DNA of 64,000 nucleotides from Nonomuraea roseoviolacea subsp. carminata (GCF_024172185.1 NZ_JAMZEC010000001.1:6417001-6481000); one strand, 5' to 3'; counted from the first letter of the stretch, positions 50,540 to 59,302 are shown. Notes: generated by a model not told the origin, from the sequence alone. Numbers and translations: made by a program.

Positions 50540-50594
50540 GCCTCCCCGGCCTGATCCTCCGCGGCCCGGGTCCGGGCCGCGAGACCTCAGGGGC

Positions 50595-50638
50595 GAGGCC
50601 GGGGGCCCCATGCCCCCGTGGCGGGGACCCCCGGCCTC
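50595..50638. terminator. Strong terminator after the dut block
   Basis: GAGGCCGGGGG-C-CCC (50595-50609) pairs with GGGG-A-CCCCCGGCCTC (50623-50638). The stem is 14-15 bp with one mismatch. It lies between convergent units. Confidence 0.88.
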
Positions 50639-50982
50639 TTCTCGGAGGCGGCGGCTCGCAGGACGATGCCGTGGGCTCCTGACCGGTCGTCGCCGGTCTC
50701 CGGAGCCGGGCACGCCACGACGCTAGCCCGGCGGGGCGGCTGGGCGCGTCGGCGCGGGGTTTGAATCGCGGGTCATCTTTCCGCGGTACGCGGGTCGACC
50801 GAACGACTGACCCGTCTTTCCGTGGTACGCGTGCCGACTGGACGACTGACCCGTCTTTCCGCGGTACGTGTGTCGACCGGACGACTGACGCCGTCCTCGT
50901 TCGGCGACGGGCCGGCCGTCCGGGCGCCGGCGAGGGCGCCCGGGGCGGTGCCGACGGCGCCGCTGGGGTGGCGGCGCCGGGG
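50639..50982. other. Gene-free interval between DUF3159 and trkA genes
   Basis: No gene is supported. It contains three 39-bp direct repeats (50777-50893), listed separately. An open frame on the minus strand crosses the repeats but overlaps the trkA gene in another frame and has no start signal. Confidence 0.65.
50777..50893. repeat. 39-bp non-coding tandem repeat, three copies
   Basis: Units begin at 50777, 50816 and 50855 (TCTTTCCGYGGTACGYGTGY-like). They differ at a handful of sites. Each contains TTCCGYGGTACG and ends with CGACTGACSCCG-like sequence. Confidence 0.9.
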
Positions 50983-51642
50983 TCAGTGCTGCGACAGCAG
51001 GTGGGCGAGCTCCTGCTCCACCTCCTGGGTGGCCACGAACAGCAGCTCGTCCCCCGCCTCCAGAGGGTCGTCGTCGGACGGCACCAGCACCCGCCCCTCG
51101 CGCAGGATCGCCACGAGCGCCGAGTCGGCCGGCCACGGCACCGAACCGGCCCGCTGGCCCACCACGGGCGCGTCCTCGGCGAGCGTGAGCTCCACCAGGT
51201 TGGCCTGCCCCTGCCGGAACGTCAGCAGGCGCACCAGGTCGCCGACGCTCACCGCCTCCTCGACGAGGGCGCTCAGCAGGCGCGGCGTCGAGACGGCGAC
51301 GTCCACGCCCCACGACTCGTTGAACAGCCACTCGTTGTTGGGGTGGTTGATCCGGGCGACCACGCGCGGCACGCCGTACTCGGTCTTGGCCAGCAGCGAC
51401 ACGACCAGGTTGACCTTGTCGTCACCGGAGGAGGCGACGACGACGTGGCAGTTGTTGAGGCCCGCCTCGTCGAGCGAGGCGATCTCGCAGGCGTCGGCCA
51501 GCAGCCACTCGGCCCGCGGCACGCTGTCGATCTTGATGGCCCTCGGGTCGACGTCGATGAGGAGGACCTCGTGGCCGTTCTCCAGCAGCTCGGCGGCGAT
51601 GGAGCGGCCCACGGCCCCGGCCCCCGCGATGGCGACGCGCAT
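50983..51642 (-). CDS. TrkA family potassium uptake regulatory protein (second copy)
   Basis: A 219-residue cytoplasmic TrkA/RCK protein. The Rossmann NAD-binding site is VAIAGAGAVGRSIAAELLEN with the acidic LLIDVDP. The RCK-C domain follows (LVELTLAEDAPVVGQ; DDPLEAGDELLFVAT). It binds nucleotides and gates potassium transporters. Its ATG overlaps the stop of the other trkA gene (TGATG), so the two are co-translated, equivalent to the mycobacterial ceoB/ceoC pair. The potassium-translocating partner is probably the divergent APC/KimA-like permease. Confidence 0.95.
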   Translation of the reverse strand: MRVAIAGAGAVGRSIAAELLENGHEVLLIDVDPRAIKIDSVPRAEWLLADACEIASLDEAGLNNCHVVVASSGDDKVNLVVSLLAKTEYGVPRVVARINHPNNEWLFNESWGVDVAVSTPRLLSALVEEAVSVGDLVRLLTFRQGQANLVELTLAEDAPVVGQRAGSVPWPADSALVAILREGRVLVPSDDDPLEAGDELLFVATQEVEQELAHLLSQH

Positions 51643-52307
51643 CAGTCGTCCTTCTCCGGTGCGGCGGCCAGCACCTTGTTGATCCGGTCCATGTCGTTCT
51701 CGGCGCCGATCACGTGCAGGATGTCGCCCTCCTGCAGCACGGTGTCGTCCGCGACGACCAGCGACTCGCCCATCCGGTTGATGAACGCGGCCCGGCACCG
51801 CGCCCTGGGCTCCAGGTCGACGGCGCGCGTGCCGATCCACGACGGGTGGACGGGCACCTCGGCCAGGACGACGCGGCCGGTCGGGTCGCGCCACAGCGGC
51901 TCGGCGCCCTCCGGCAGGACCCGCCGCAGGATCTGGTCGGCCGTCCAGCGCACGGTCGCCACCGTGGGGATGCCCAGGCGCTGGTAGACCTCGGCCCGCC
52001 GGGGGTCGTAGATGCGGGCCACGACGTTGTCGACGCCGAAGGTCTCGCGCGCCACCCGGGCGGAGATGATGTTGGAGTTGTCGCCGCTGGAGACGGCCAC
52101 GTACGCGGCGGCGGACTCGATGCCCGCGTCGGTGAGCACGTCGCGGTCGAACCCGATGCCCGTCACCCGCCGGCCGCGGAACCCCGCCCGCAACCGGCGG
52201 AAAGCCTGCGGGTCGCGGTCGATGATCGCGACCGAATGGCCGCCGTCCTCGAGGATGTGGGCCAGGGTCGAACCGACCCGCCCACATCCCATGATCACTA
52301 TATGCAT
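51642..52307 (-). CDS. TrkA family potassium uptake regulatory protein (first copy)
   Basis: A 221-residue TrkA/RCK protein. The N-terminus MHIVIMGCGRVGSTLAHILE is the NAD(H)-binding strand-loop-helix, with the acidic VAIIDRDP; the RCK-C domain has VLAEVPVHPSWIG and VLQEGDILHVIGAENDMDRI. ATG 52307 begins the family core; an in-frame ATG at 52319 adds four residues and cannot be excluded. It is the first gene of a two-gene trkA operon divergent from the APC permease gene, and the shared 101-bp intergenic region presumably carries both promoters. Confidence 0.95.
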   Translation of the reverse strand: MHIVIMGCGRVGSTLAHILEDGGHSVAIIDRDPQAFRRLRAGFRGRRVTGIGFDRDVLTDAGIESAAAYVAVSSGDNSNIISARVARETFGVDNVVARIYDPRRAEVYQRLGIPTVATVRWTADQILRRVLPEGAEPLWRDPTGRVVLAEVPVHPSWIGTRAVDLEPRARCRAAFINRMGESLVVADDTVLQEGDILHVIGAENDMDRINKVLAAAPEKDD

Positions 52308-52408
52308 ACTCCCCCGCATCTCGCGGTCGGCCGGTTGCTCGACACCAGTATGGCCTGATAGGGGAGCGCTCCGATGCGTGGCCATATCGGAGACTAGGCT
52401 CTGGTTAC

Positions 52409-54451
52409 GTGGCGAAGGTGACAGATCTTCTGAAACGCGTCCTGGTGGGCCGGGCGCTGCGCAGCGGACAGCTGCACGAGCAGCTCCTGCCCAAGCGCAT
52501 CGCCCTGCCCGTGTTCGCGAGCGACGCGCTCTCGTCCGTGGCGTACGCGCCGCAGGAGATCCTCGTCATCCTGTCGCTGGCCGGGGTCTCGTTCTACTCC
52601 TACAGCCCGTGGATCGCGCTGGCCGTGGTGGTCGTCATGCTGACGGTCGTCGCGTCGTACCGGCAGAACGTGCACGCCTATCCCAGCGGCGGCGGCGACT
52701 ACGAGGTGGCCACCACCAACCTCGGCCGCAACGCCGGCCTGACCGTGGCCAGCGCCCTCATGGTCGACTACGTGCTGACCGTGGCGGTGTCCGTGGCCAA
52801 CGGCGTCGACTACGTGGGCGCCACGATCCCGTTCGTCGGCGAGCACAAGCCCGCCGTGGCCATCGCCATCGTCGTCCTGCTCACCGTGGTCAACCTGCGC
52901 GGCCTGCGCGAGTCGGGCGTCGCCTTCGCCATCCCGACGTACGCGTTCATGGTCGCGGTGATCGGCCTGGTCGCGTGGGGCGGGTTCCGGCTGCTGGTCC
53001 TCGGCGACGAGCTGCGCGCGCCCAGCGCCGGCTTCGGGATCGTGCCGGAGCAGACCAACCTGACGGCGTTCGCCGCCGCGTTCCTCGTGCTGCGCGCGTT
53101 CTCCTCCGGCTGCGCGGCGCTGACCGGCGTCGAGGCCATCAGCAACGGCGTGCCGGCCTTCCGCAAGCCCAAGAGCAGGAACGCCGCCACCACCCTGCTC
53201 ATGATGGGCGTGGTCGCGATCACCATGTTCGGCGGCATCATCGCGCTCGGCCTGGCCTCCGGGGTGAAGGTGGCCGAGCCGTCCGTGGTGGCCACCGACC
53301 TGCTCAAGCCGGACGGCACGCCTGTCGGCCCCGGCTACTACCAGCAGCCGATCATCGCGCAGGTGGCCGACGCGGTGTTCGGCGGCGGCTCGGCGGCGTT
53401 CGTGGTGATCTCCGCGGTGACCGCGCTCATCCTGTTCCTGGCGGCCAACACCGCCTTCAACGGCTTCCCCGTGCTCGGCTCGATCCTGGCCCAGGACCGC
53501 TACCTGCCGCGCCAGCTCCACACCCGCGGCGACCGCCTGGCCTTCTCCAACGGCATCGTCATCCTCGCCGCGGCGGCCTGCCTGCTGCTGTGGGGGTTCA
53601 ACGCGGACGTCAGCCGCCTGCTGAACCTCTACATCGTCGGCGTCTTCGTCTCCTTCACGCTCAGCCAGACCGGCATGGTCATCCACTGGACCCGCCTCCT
53701 GCGCACGGAGACCGACCCGGGCGCCCGCCACCGCATGCACCGCTCGCGGGCCATCAACTTCTTCGGCGGCATCATGACCGGGCTGGTGCTCATCGTCGTG
53801 CTGCTCACCAAGTTCCTGGTCGGCGCATGGATCGTGTGCCTGGCGATGCCGATCCTGTTCCTCATGATGAAGGGCATCCGCCGCCACTACGACAACGTGG
53901 CCGCCGAGCTGGAGCTCACCGGCGAGTACGACGCGTCGATGCTGCCGGCCCGCAACCACGCCATCGTGCTCGTCTCCAAGATCCACAAGCCGACCCTGCG
54001 GGCCCTCGCCTACGCCCGCGCCACCCGGCCCTCCACGCTGGAGGCCGTCACCGTGGGCGTGGACGACGACGAGTCGCGCCAGCTCCAGGAGGAGTGGGAG
54101 CGGCGGGGCATCCCGGTGCCGCTGAAGATGCTGCACTCCCCGTACCGGGAGATCACCCAGCCGATCCTCGACTACGTCAAGACGCTGCGCCGGCGCTCGC
54201 CGCGCGACGTGGTGACGGTCTTCATCCCCGAGTACGTGGTCGGCCACTGGTGGGAGCACCTGCTGCACAACCAGAGCGCGCTGCGGCTGAAGGCCAGGCT
54301 GCTGTTCAAGCCCGGGGTGATGGTGACGAGCGTGCCGTGGCAGCTGCACTCCTCCGACCGGCTCAAGGGCCGCCCGGAGCCGTTCGCGGCCGGCTCGGTG
54401 CGCCGCTCCTGGCAGGACGTCGTCAAGGACCAGGGGATCGAGACCCGCTGA
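52409..54451 (+). CDS. APC family permease, KimA-like
   Basis: A 680-residue membrane transporter with about 12 helices in the first 500 residues (FASDALSSVAYAPQEILVIL near the N-terminus is typical; then YPSGGGDYEVATTNLGRNAG) and a 170-residue cytoplasmic C-terminal domain (NHAIVLVSKIHKPTLRALAY; VTVGVDDDESRQLQEEWERR). This architecture resembles KimA-type high-affinity potassium importers, which are often regulated by c-di-AMP. Its position divergent from two TrkA proteins supports potassium transport, but an amino-acid substrate is not excluded. GTG 52409 lies 8 nt after TAGGCT (52395-52400). A 22-bp palindromic terminator follows. Confidence 0.92.
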   Translation: MAKVTDLLKRVLVGRALRSGQLHEQLLPKRIALPVFASDALSSVAYAPQEILVILSLAGVSFYSYSPWIALAVVVVMLTVVASYRQNVHAYPSGGGDYEVATTNLGRNAGLTVASALMVDYVLTVAVSVANGVDYVGATIPFVGEHKPAVAIAIVVLLTVVNLRGLRESGVAFAIPTYAFMVAVIGLVAWGGFRLLVLGDELRAPSAGFGIVPEQTNLTAFAAAFLVLRAFSSGCAALTGVEAISNGVPAFRKPKSRNAATTLLMMGVVAITMFGGIIALGLASGVKVAEPSVVATDLLKPDGTPVGPGYYQQPIIAQVADAVFGGGSAAFVVISAVTALILFLAANTAFNGFPVLGSILAQDRYLPRQLHTRGDRLAFSNGIVILAAAACLLLWGFNADVSRLLNLYIVGVFVSFTLSQTGMVIHWTRLLRTETDPGARHRMHRSRAINFFGGIMTGLVLIVVLLTKFLVGAWIVCLAMPILFLMMKGIRRHYDNVAAELELTGEYDASMLPARNHAIVLVSKIHKPTLRALAYARATRPSTLEAVTVGVDDDESRQLQEEWERRGIPVPLKMLHSPYREITQPILDYVKTLRRRSPRDVVTVFIPEYVVGHWWEHLLHNQSALRLKARLLFKPGVMVTSVPWQLHSSDRLKGRPEPFAAGSVRRSWQDVVKDQGIETR

Positions 54452-54474
54452 CGGCGCCCGCCGCCCGGGCGGCC

Positions 54475-54496
54475 GTGGCGCCCGGCCGGGCGCCAC
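54475..54496. terminator. Palindromic terminator
   Basis: GTGGCGCCCGG-CCGGGCGCCAC is a perfect 22-bp palindrome 24 nt after the permease stop. Confidence 0.75.
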
Positions 54497-54537
54497 GAGC
54501 GGTGAGGGGCCGGTCGGGCAGGGCATAGGGTGTCGAT

Positions 54538-55794
54538 GTGGAAGCGGAACAGGCATCTCTGGAGCTCACGGTCGGCCCGGTCGCGCACGGAGGCTGGTGC
54601 GTCGCCCGGCACGAGGGCCGCGTGGTCTTCGTCCGGCACGCGCTGCCCGGCGAGCGCGTCGTCGCCGCCGTGACCGAGGAGACCACCCGCTTCCTCCGGG
54701 CCGACGCCGTGGAGATCCTGGAGCCCTCGCCCGACCGGGTCGTCCCGCCCTGCCCCTACGCCGGTCCGGGCCGGTGCGGCGGCTGCGACTGGCAGCACGC
54801 CACCCTGGAGGCGCAGCGCGCGCTCAAGGCCGACGTGGTGGCCGAGCAGCTGCGGCGGCTCGCCGGCATCGACCGCAAGGTCGTGGTGGAGGAGGTGCCG
54901 GGCGCTCCCGACGGCCTCGGCTGGCGCACCCGCGTGCAGCTCGCCGTTCGAGGTGACGGCGCGCCGGGCTTCCGCAAGCACCGCTCCCACGACATCCAGC
55001 CCGTCGACGCGTGCCTGATCGCCCACCCGGAGGTGGAGGCGGTCGGGGCGGAGCTGCGCGAGTGGCCCGGCGCGGCGGGCGTCGAGGTGATCGCCTCCAC
55101 GGGCGGCGACCGCGCCGTCGTGGTCAAGCCGCGCCCGCGCCGCACCGTGGCCGTGCCCGACCTCGACGCGCCCGCCTCGATCCTGGTCGACCAGGGCAAG
55201 GGCCGCACGGTGCCGCGCCGCGGCCCCGGCGTGCTGCGCGAACGGGTCGGCGACCGGGAGTTCCGGGTGTCGGGCAGCGGGTTCTGGCAGGTCCATCCCG
55301 GCGCCGCCGAGACGCTGCTGGACGCCGTCCTGACCTTCGCCGCGCCGGAGCCGGGGGAGTGGGCGCTCGACCTCTACTGCGGGGTGGGGCTGTTCGCCGC
55401 GGGCCTGGCCGAGGCGGTCGGGCCGGAGGGGGCGGTCTTCGGCCTGGAGTCGGAGGAGGCGGCGGTCCGCGACGCCCGCGCCAACCTGCGCGACCTCCCG
55501 CAGGCGCGGATCGAGCGCGGCCGGGTGGAGGAGGCGCTGGACCGCTTCCAGATCGAGCGGGCCGACGTGGTCGTGGTCGACCCGCCCCGCTCGGGCCTCG
55601 GCCGCGAGGTGGTGGACCGCATCGCCGGCCTGGAGGCGCCGCGCGTCGTGTACGTCTCGTGCGATCCGGCGACGCTGGCCCGCGACCTGGCGTGGCTGGC
55701 CGAGCGGGGCTACGGCCTGGCCGACCTGCGGGCGTTCGACGCGTTCCCGATGACCCACCACGTGGAGTGCGTGGCGCTGCTCGTCCGCGGGTGA
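54538..55794 (+). CDS. TrmA/RlmD-family RNA (uracil-5-)-methyltransferase
   Basis: A 418-residue SAM-dependent methyltransferase. An N-terminal TRAM/OB domain (LELTVGPVAHGGWCVARHEG) is followed by a cysteine cluster (CPYAGPGRCGGCDWQH) resembling the iron-sulfur site of RlmD-type enzymes. The catalytic domain has SGSGFWQVHPGAAETLLDAV, the SAM motif ALDLYCGVGLFAAGLAEAVG, VVVDPPRSGLG, the catalytic Cys in VYVSCDPATLARDL and the terminal Glu in HHVECVALL. It should make m5U in tRNA or 23S rRNA; which one is not decidable here. GTG 54538 lies 6 nt after TAGGGT (54526-54531). Confidence 0.95.
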   Translation: MEAEQASLELTVGPVAHGGWCVARHEGRVVFVRHALPGERVVAAVTEETTRFLRADAVEILEPSPDRVVPPCPYAGPGRCGGCDWQHATLEAQRALKADVVAEQLRRLAGIDRKVVVEEVPGAPDGLGWRTRVQLAVRGDGAPGFRKHRSHDIQPVDACLIAHPEVEAVGAELREWPGAAGVEVIASTGGDRAVVVKPRPRRTVAVPDLDAPASILVDQGKGRTVPRRGPGVLRERVGDREFRVSGSGFWQVHPGAAETLLDAVLTFAAPEPGEWALDLYCGVGLFAAGLAEAVGPEGAVFGLESEEAAVRDARANLRDLPQARIERGRVEEALDRFQIERADVVVVDPPRSGLGREVVDRIAGLEAPRVVYVSCDPATLARDLAWLAERGYGLADLRAFDAFPMTHHVECVALLVRG

Positions 55795-55795
55795 G

Positions 55796-56803
55796 CTAGA
55801 ACCCGCGCACCAGGGCGACGGAGAAGGGCAGGCTGGGCGTGCCGTCGCCCATCGGGCCGCCCTTGTCGAACTGCGAGCGCACGACGTACAGGCCGTCCCG
55901 GTGCCACGTCAGCGTGGTCGGGAGCTGGAGCGCCTCGTCGGTCAGCCGCCGCTCGACGCGTGCCGCCGTGCCGTCGCGGGTGACCCGCCACCGGCTGATG
56001 GTGTCGACGGTGTTGTGCACCGCCCACAGCGTCGCGCCGCGCAGCTCCAGCCCGTCGGCGTGCAGCATGTCGCCGCCCTCCAGCGCCACCTTCCGGACGG
56101 CGCGGGTGGTGAGGTCGACGCGGTAGAGGCCGCCGCCCGTCATGTCCGCCGTCAGCAGGTAGCGGCCGGCGGGGTCGGTGACGATCCCGTTCAGCGTGTA
56201 CGTGCCGGGCGCGCTCCGGCCGACCGCGTCGCTCAGATCCGCGTACGGCGTGAGCGGCGCCCGGCCGCCGTGGGCCCGGGCGAGCTGGCGCGGGGTGACC
56301 CGGTAGACGACGGCCCGCGCGCTGTCGGTGAGGTAGGCGGCGCCGTCCGGCGCGATGGCGACGTCGTTGACGAACGTCGGCTCGTCGCCCTCGATCTCGA
56401 AGCGGCCGAGCGGCTTGCGGGTGCGCGTGTCGTAGACGGTGACGCCGCTGGTGGAGTCGATCACCCACAGCCGGCCGGCGCGGTCGGCCTCCAGCCCGTT
56501 GGCGGTGTGCCGGCCGTCGGCGCCGGCGGGCAGGAAGGTCTCGGCGACCCGCCGCCCGGGCGTCATGCGGAACACGGTGCCGTCGGTGTAGGAGGCGGCG
56601 TACAGGTCGCCGGTGCGCGGGTCCGCGGTGACGCCCTCGGGGTAGACCCGGGCGCCGGGCAGCTCGAAGGCGGTGGAGACGGTCGCGGCAGGGGCTGCCA
56701 CCGGTGCGGCCGGGGCTGCCGCCAGGGCCGCGGGGGCGGTGCCGGCGAGCGCGAGGGCGAGGGTCGTGCCCGCGACGGCGGCGACGGTACGGAGGGAAGG
56801 CAT
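55796..56803 (-). CDS. Secreted SMP-30/gluconolactonase-like protein
   Basis: A 335-residue exported beta-propeller. A signal peptide (VAAVAGTTLALALAGTAPAALA) is followed by NHL/SMP-30-like blades: YPEGVTADPRTGDLYAASYT, TANGLEADRAGRLWVIDSTS, FVNDVAIAPDGAAYLTDSA, YTLNGIVTDPAGRYLLTADM and MLHADGLELRGATLWAVHNT. The acidic and Asn residues of the metal site of gluconolactonase-type lactonases are plausible in EGV, ND and NG positions. The substrate is unknown. It is divergent from a MarR gene, with a shared dyad operator between them, so MarR control is likely. Confidence 0.85.
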   Translation of the reverse strand: MPSLRTVAAVAGTTLALALAGTAPAALAAAPAAPVAAPAATVSTAFELPGARVYPEGVTADPRTGDLYAASYTDGTVFRMTPGRRVAETFLPAGADGRHTANGLEADRAGRLWVIDSTSGVTVYDTRTRKPLGRFEIEGDEPTFVNDVAIAPDGAAYLTDSARAVVYRVTPRQLARAHGGRAPLTPYADLSDAVGRSAPGTYTLNGIVTDPAGRYLLTADMTGGGLYRVDLTTRAVRKVALEGGDMLHADGLELRGATLWAVHNTVDTISRWRVTRDGTAARVERRLTDEALQLPTTLTWHRDGLYVVRSQFDKGGPMGDGTPSLPFSVALVRGF

Positions 56804-56824
56804 GAGTCACTCGCAAGGGTTCGA

Positions 56825-56864
56825 CTATTAGAACGAGTACGTACGATAATTAGAGTTCTAATAG
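56825..56864. promoter_or_regulatory. Divergent operator/promoter between SMP-30-like and marR genes
   Basis: CTATTAGAAC (56825-56834) and GTTCTAATAG (56855-56864) form a perfect 10-bp inverted repeat 20 bp apart. A second near-palindrome, TTAGAGTTCTAA (56850-56861), overlaps the right arm. The region is strikingly AT-rich for this genome. It fits a MarR dimer operator controlling both divergent genes. Confidence 0.75.
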
Positions 56865-56873
56865 CTGTCAACG

Positions 56874-57347
56874 ATGGCTGAACAGGGTCGTTACCATGCG
56901 GAGATGACCTCGATGCCCGTCCCCGAGCGCCTGGGCTTCCACCTGAAGCGGGCGGAGCAGGCGCTCAACGCGGCCAAGAACGCCGCGCTGAGGCCCGCCG
57001 GACTCACCGTGCCCCAGTACTCGGCCCTGCTCCACCTGGCGCAGAGCCCGGGCATCTCGGCCGCCGCCCTCGCCCGGGCGTGCGGCGTGACGCCGCCCAC
57101 CATGAACACCGTTCTCAAGAACCTCCAGGAGCAGGGCCTCATCGAGCGGACGCCGCACGAGTGGCACAAGAACATCCTGGAGACGCGGCTCACCGCGAAG
57201 GGCGCGCAGGTGATGGCCGCGGCCGACGCCAACGCCGTACGCGTCGAACGCGGGCTCGCCGGCGCCTTCAGCGACGAGGAGCGCGAGACCCTGATCGCCC
57301 TGCTGGGCCGCTGCGTCGAACACCTTGAGGGGGCACGCCCCGCCTAG
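56874..57347 (+). CDS. MarR family transcriptional regulator
   Basis: A 157-residue winged-helix regulator. The dimerisation helix (RLGFHLKRAEQALNAAKNAA) precedes the HTH: LTVPQYSALLHLAQSPGISA, then LARACGVTPPTMNTVLKNLQ (recognition helix), QGLIERTPHE and the wing ILETRLTAKG. It probably represses itself and the divergent SMP-30-like gene through the dyad just upstream. ATG 56874 is used; ATG 56904 (start MTSMPVPE) is an in-frame alternative. Ligand unknown. Confidence 0.93.
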   Translation: MAEQGRYHAEMTSMPVPERLGFHLKRAEQALNAAKNAALRPAGLTVPQYSALLHLAQSPGISAAALARACGVTPPTMNTVLKNLQEQGLIERTPHEWHKNILETRLTAKGAQVMAAADANAVRVERGLAGAFSDEERETLIALLGRCVEHLEGARPA

Positions 57348-57383
57348 CGCGCCCGCGACAACTGGGATGATCAAGGAATGGCG

Positions 57384-58052
57384 ATGACGACCGACCCGCT
57401 CGCCCCGTACCGCTGGCTCGCGGTTCCGGCGGGGCACGAGGACGACCTGCTCGACGAGATCTTCTGCCTGTCCTTCATCCGTGGACTCGAACCGGCCGAG
57501 GTGTTGCGCCGCTTCCCGGCGCCGGAGGCGCGACCGGAGGCGCCCCAAGGGTGGCCGCAGGGGCGGGAGATGAGCCTGGACGAGTACGGTCATGCGGCGT
57601 TCGAGTTCGGCGACAGGTACGGCGGCGCGCTGGGCGGCGGACACGTGGGGGTCGTCCGGGCGGGCGACTGGTGCGTGGCCCTCGAACTGTTCGGAGGGGA
57701 GGCCGTCCGCGGTGACACCCTGGCGAGACTGTCCTCCGGCTGTGAGGTGGTGGCGGTCTTACGCCACGACTACGCCAACCATCGTGTCGCCTACGCGCTC
57801 GACGGCGAGACCGTCACCTGTTTCAATCCCTACATGCCAGACATGCGGTCGGGCAGTGATCCGGATCGGCTCAACGAGCTCATGCGTGAGGTCGGCCTTC
57901 CTCCGGAGCCGGCGACCGGGGACGAAGACTGGAACGACCTCTACTCGACCGCGGTCGCGCGGTCGTTCCACCTGGCGGCGCGGATCACCGGTGTCGTGCC
58001 CACGCCGCGCATGCTGAGCGGCCCGCTCCTGGTGGGCCCGGTACGGCGGTGA
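57384..58052 (+). CDS. DUF6461 family protein
   Basis: A 222-residue protein with the phrase FCLSFIRGLEPAEVLRRFPA near the N-terminus and a beta-rich core (VGVVRAGDWCVALELFGGEA; VVAVLRHDYANHRVAYALDG). This resembles the actinomycete DUF6461 family, whose function is not known. ATG 57384 is favoured because AAGGA lies 6 nt upstream; ATG 57378 is in frame but too close to it. No membrane segment or catalytic motif is seen. Confidence 0.8.
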   Translation: MTTDPLAPYRWLAVPAGHEDDLLDEIFCLSFIRGLEPAEVLRRFPAPEARPEAPQGWPQGREMSLDEYGHAAFEFGDRYGGALGGGHVGVVRAGDWCVALELFGGEAVRGDTLARLSSGCEVVAVLRHDYANHRVAYALDGETVTCFNPYMPDMRSGSDPDRLNELMREVGLPPEPATGDEDWNDLYSTAVARSFHLAARITGVVPTPRMLSGPLLVGPVRR

Positions 58053-58096
58053 AAATCGGATGGCGCCTCGGGGGCGGGTGTCGTTAGGGTCGCGCC

Positions 58097-59011
58097 GTGA
58101 TCTACGAGCATCCCCTGGCCTACCTGCTCGGCGTCGAAGGGGCCGCGCTGCTGCGCTCCTTCAGGGGTGAGTTCGGCCGCGACTTCGTCGAGGCGCGGCT
58201 GGCCGAGATCCGTGAGCTCCTCGACGACGACGCGCTGGCGGGCGCGGCCGTCGAGGTGGCGGACGTGGAAGCCGCCGAGGGATACCGCATCTGGTCCGGC
58301 ACCTACGACGGGCCCAACGGCCTGTTCGACATCGAGGAGCCCGTCGTCGGGCGCATCCTCGACGACCTCCCCGCGGGCGACGCGCTGGACGCGGCCTGCG
58401 GCACCGGCCGGGTCGCGGCGGCCCTGGCCCGGCGTGGCCACCGGGTCCTCGGCGTGGACGGCTCGCCGGACATGCTCGCCCGGGCGCGCGCCCGGGTGCC
58501 GCAGGGCGTGTTCTCGCTCGGCGACCTGGGCGACCTGCCGGTGCCGGACGGCTCCGTGGACCTCGTGGTCTGCTCCCTGGCGCTGACGCACGTCCCGTCG
58601 CTCGGGCCGGCGATGGCCGAGTTCGCCAGGGTCCTGCGTCCGGGAGGGCATGTGGTGGTCTCCGACATGCATCCCGAAGGGGTGGCGCGGGGCTTCGTCC
58701 CGCCCGTACGGCTGGCCGACGGGCGGCCGGGCCGGATCGCCACCTACCGTCACGCGGTCGGCGACTACGTGCGCGCCGCCCTGGCGGCGGGGTTGCGGGT
58801 GCGCCGCTGTGAGGAGCCGAGGATCGCGGATGCGCCTTCCGCGGCCGAAGCGCCGCCCGCGGCCGCCCCCTCCTCGGAGGAGGTGGCCGAGGTCTGGGAC
58901 GTGTGGCCCTGGTCGCTGACCGGACTGGTGCCGGAGGCCGCGCGGGCCGCTTACGGCGACGTGCCCGCGATGATCATCTGGCACTTCCAGCTCCCGGCGT
59001 CCGGCCACTGA
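58097..59011 (+). CDS. Class I SAM-dependent methyltransferase
   Basis: A 304-residue methyltransferase. Residues 1-80 are a non-catalytic N-terminal domain. The SAM fold has ALDAACGTGRVAAALARRGH (motif I), VLGVDGSPDMLARARARVPQ (acidic end of beta 2), VDLVVCSLALTHV and LRPGGHVVVSDMHP. The last 100 residues have an Ala/Pro/Glu insert. The substrate is unknown; small-molecule methylation is more likely than RNA. GTG 58097 lies 6 nt after TAGGGT (58085-58090), so the mRNA is leaderless. Confidence 0.92.
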   Translation: MIYEHPLAYLLGVEGAALLRSFRGEFGRDFVEARLAEIRELLDDDALAGAAVEVADVEAAEGYRIWSGTYDGPNGLFDIEEPVVGRILDDLPAGDALDAACGTGRVAAALARRGHRVLGVDGSPDMLARARARVPQGVFSLGDLGDLPVPDGSVDLVVCSLALTHVPSLGPAMAEFARVLRPGGHVVVSDMHPEGVARGFVPPVRLADGRPGRIATYRHAVGDYVRAALAAGLRVRRCEEPRIADAPSAAEAPPAAAPSSEEVAEVWDVWPWSLTGLVPEAARAAYGDVPAMIIWHFQLPASGH

Positions 59012-59042
59012 CGCCGGACGCTGTACGTTCTGGCCGCCTACC

Positions 59043-59073
59043 TTCCGCCGGATTCGCTCGGATAAAGGCGGAA
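59043..59073. other. Stem-loop in the 5' region of the small ORF
   Basis: TTCCGCC (59043-59049) pairs perfectly with GGCGGAA (59067-59073) around a 17-nt loop. It follows the methyltransferase gene by 31 nt and may be its terminator or part of the leader of the next small gene. Confidence 0.45.
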
Positions 59074-59302
59074 ATGTGCCGGGCAGGTCTTCACCCGAGG
59101 CGCATAGATGGCTCTCCGGGGCGGGGGTGTCTCTACCTGCTCCCCTCGGCGCCAGATGTACCGGAGCCCCGCGCGTGGCAGGCTGACCCACGGTGGCCGG
59201 GCCTTCACGGAACGGGGCGACGCGGGCGGCTGCGAGACGTCGTCCGCGCAGGCTCGGAGGCATGGCCACCGGCAGGCAGGTCTCCCGACGGAAGGAGCAC
59301 GA

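Noticed and set aside
50757..50775. GGTTTGAATCGC resembling a tRNA T-loop
   Set aside because: No matching acceptor, D or anticodon stems exist, and the following sequence is part of a 39-bp repeat array.
50723..51331. A minus-strand frame with 13-residue repeats downstream of trkA
   Set aside because: It overlaps the trkA gene in another frame, lacks a start signal and its repeats are the 39-bp non-coding array.
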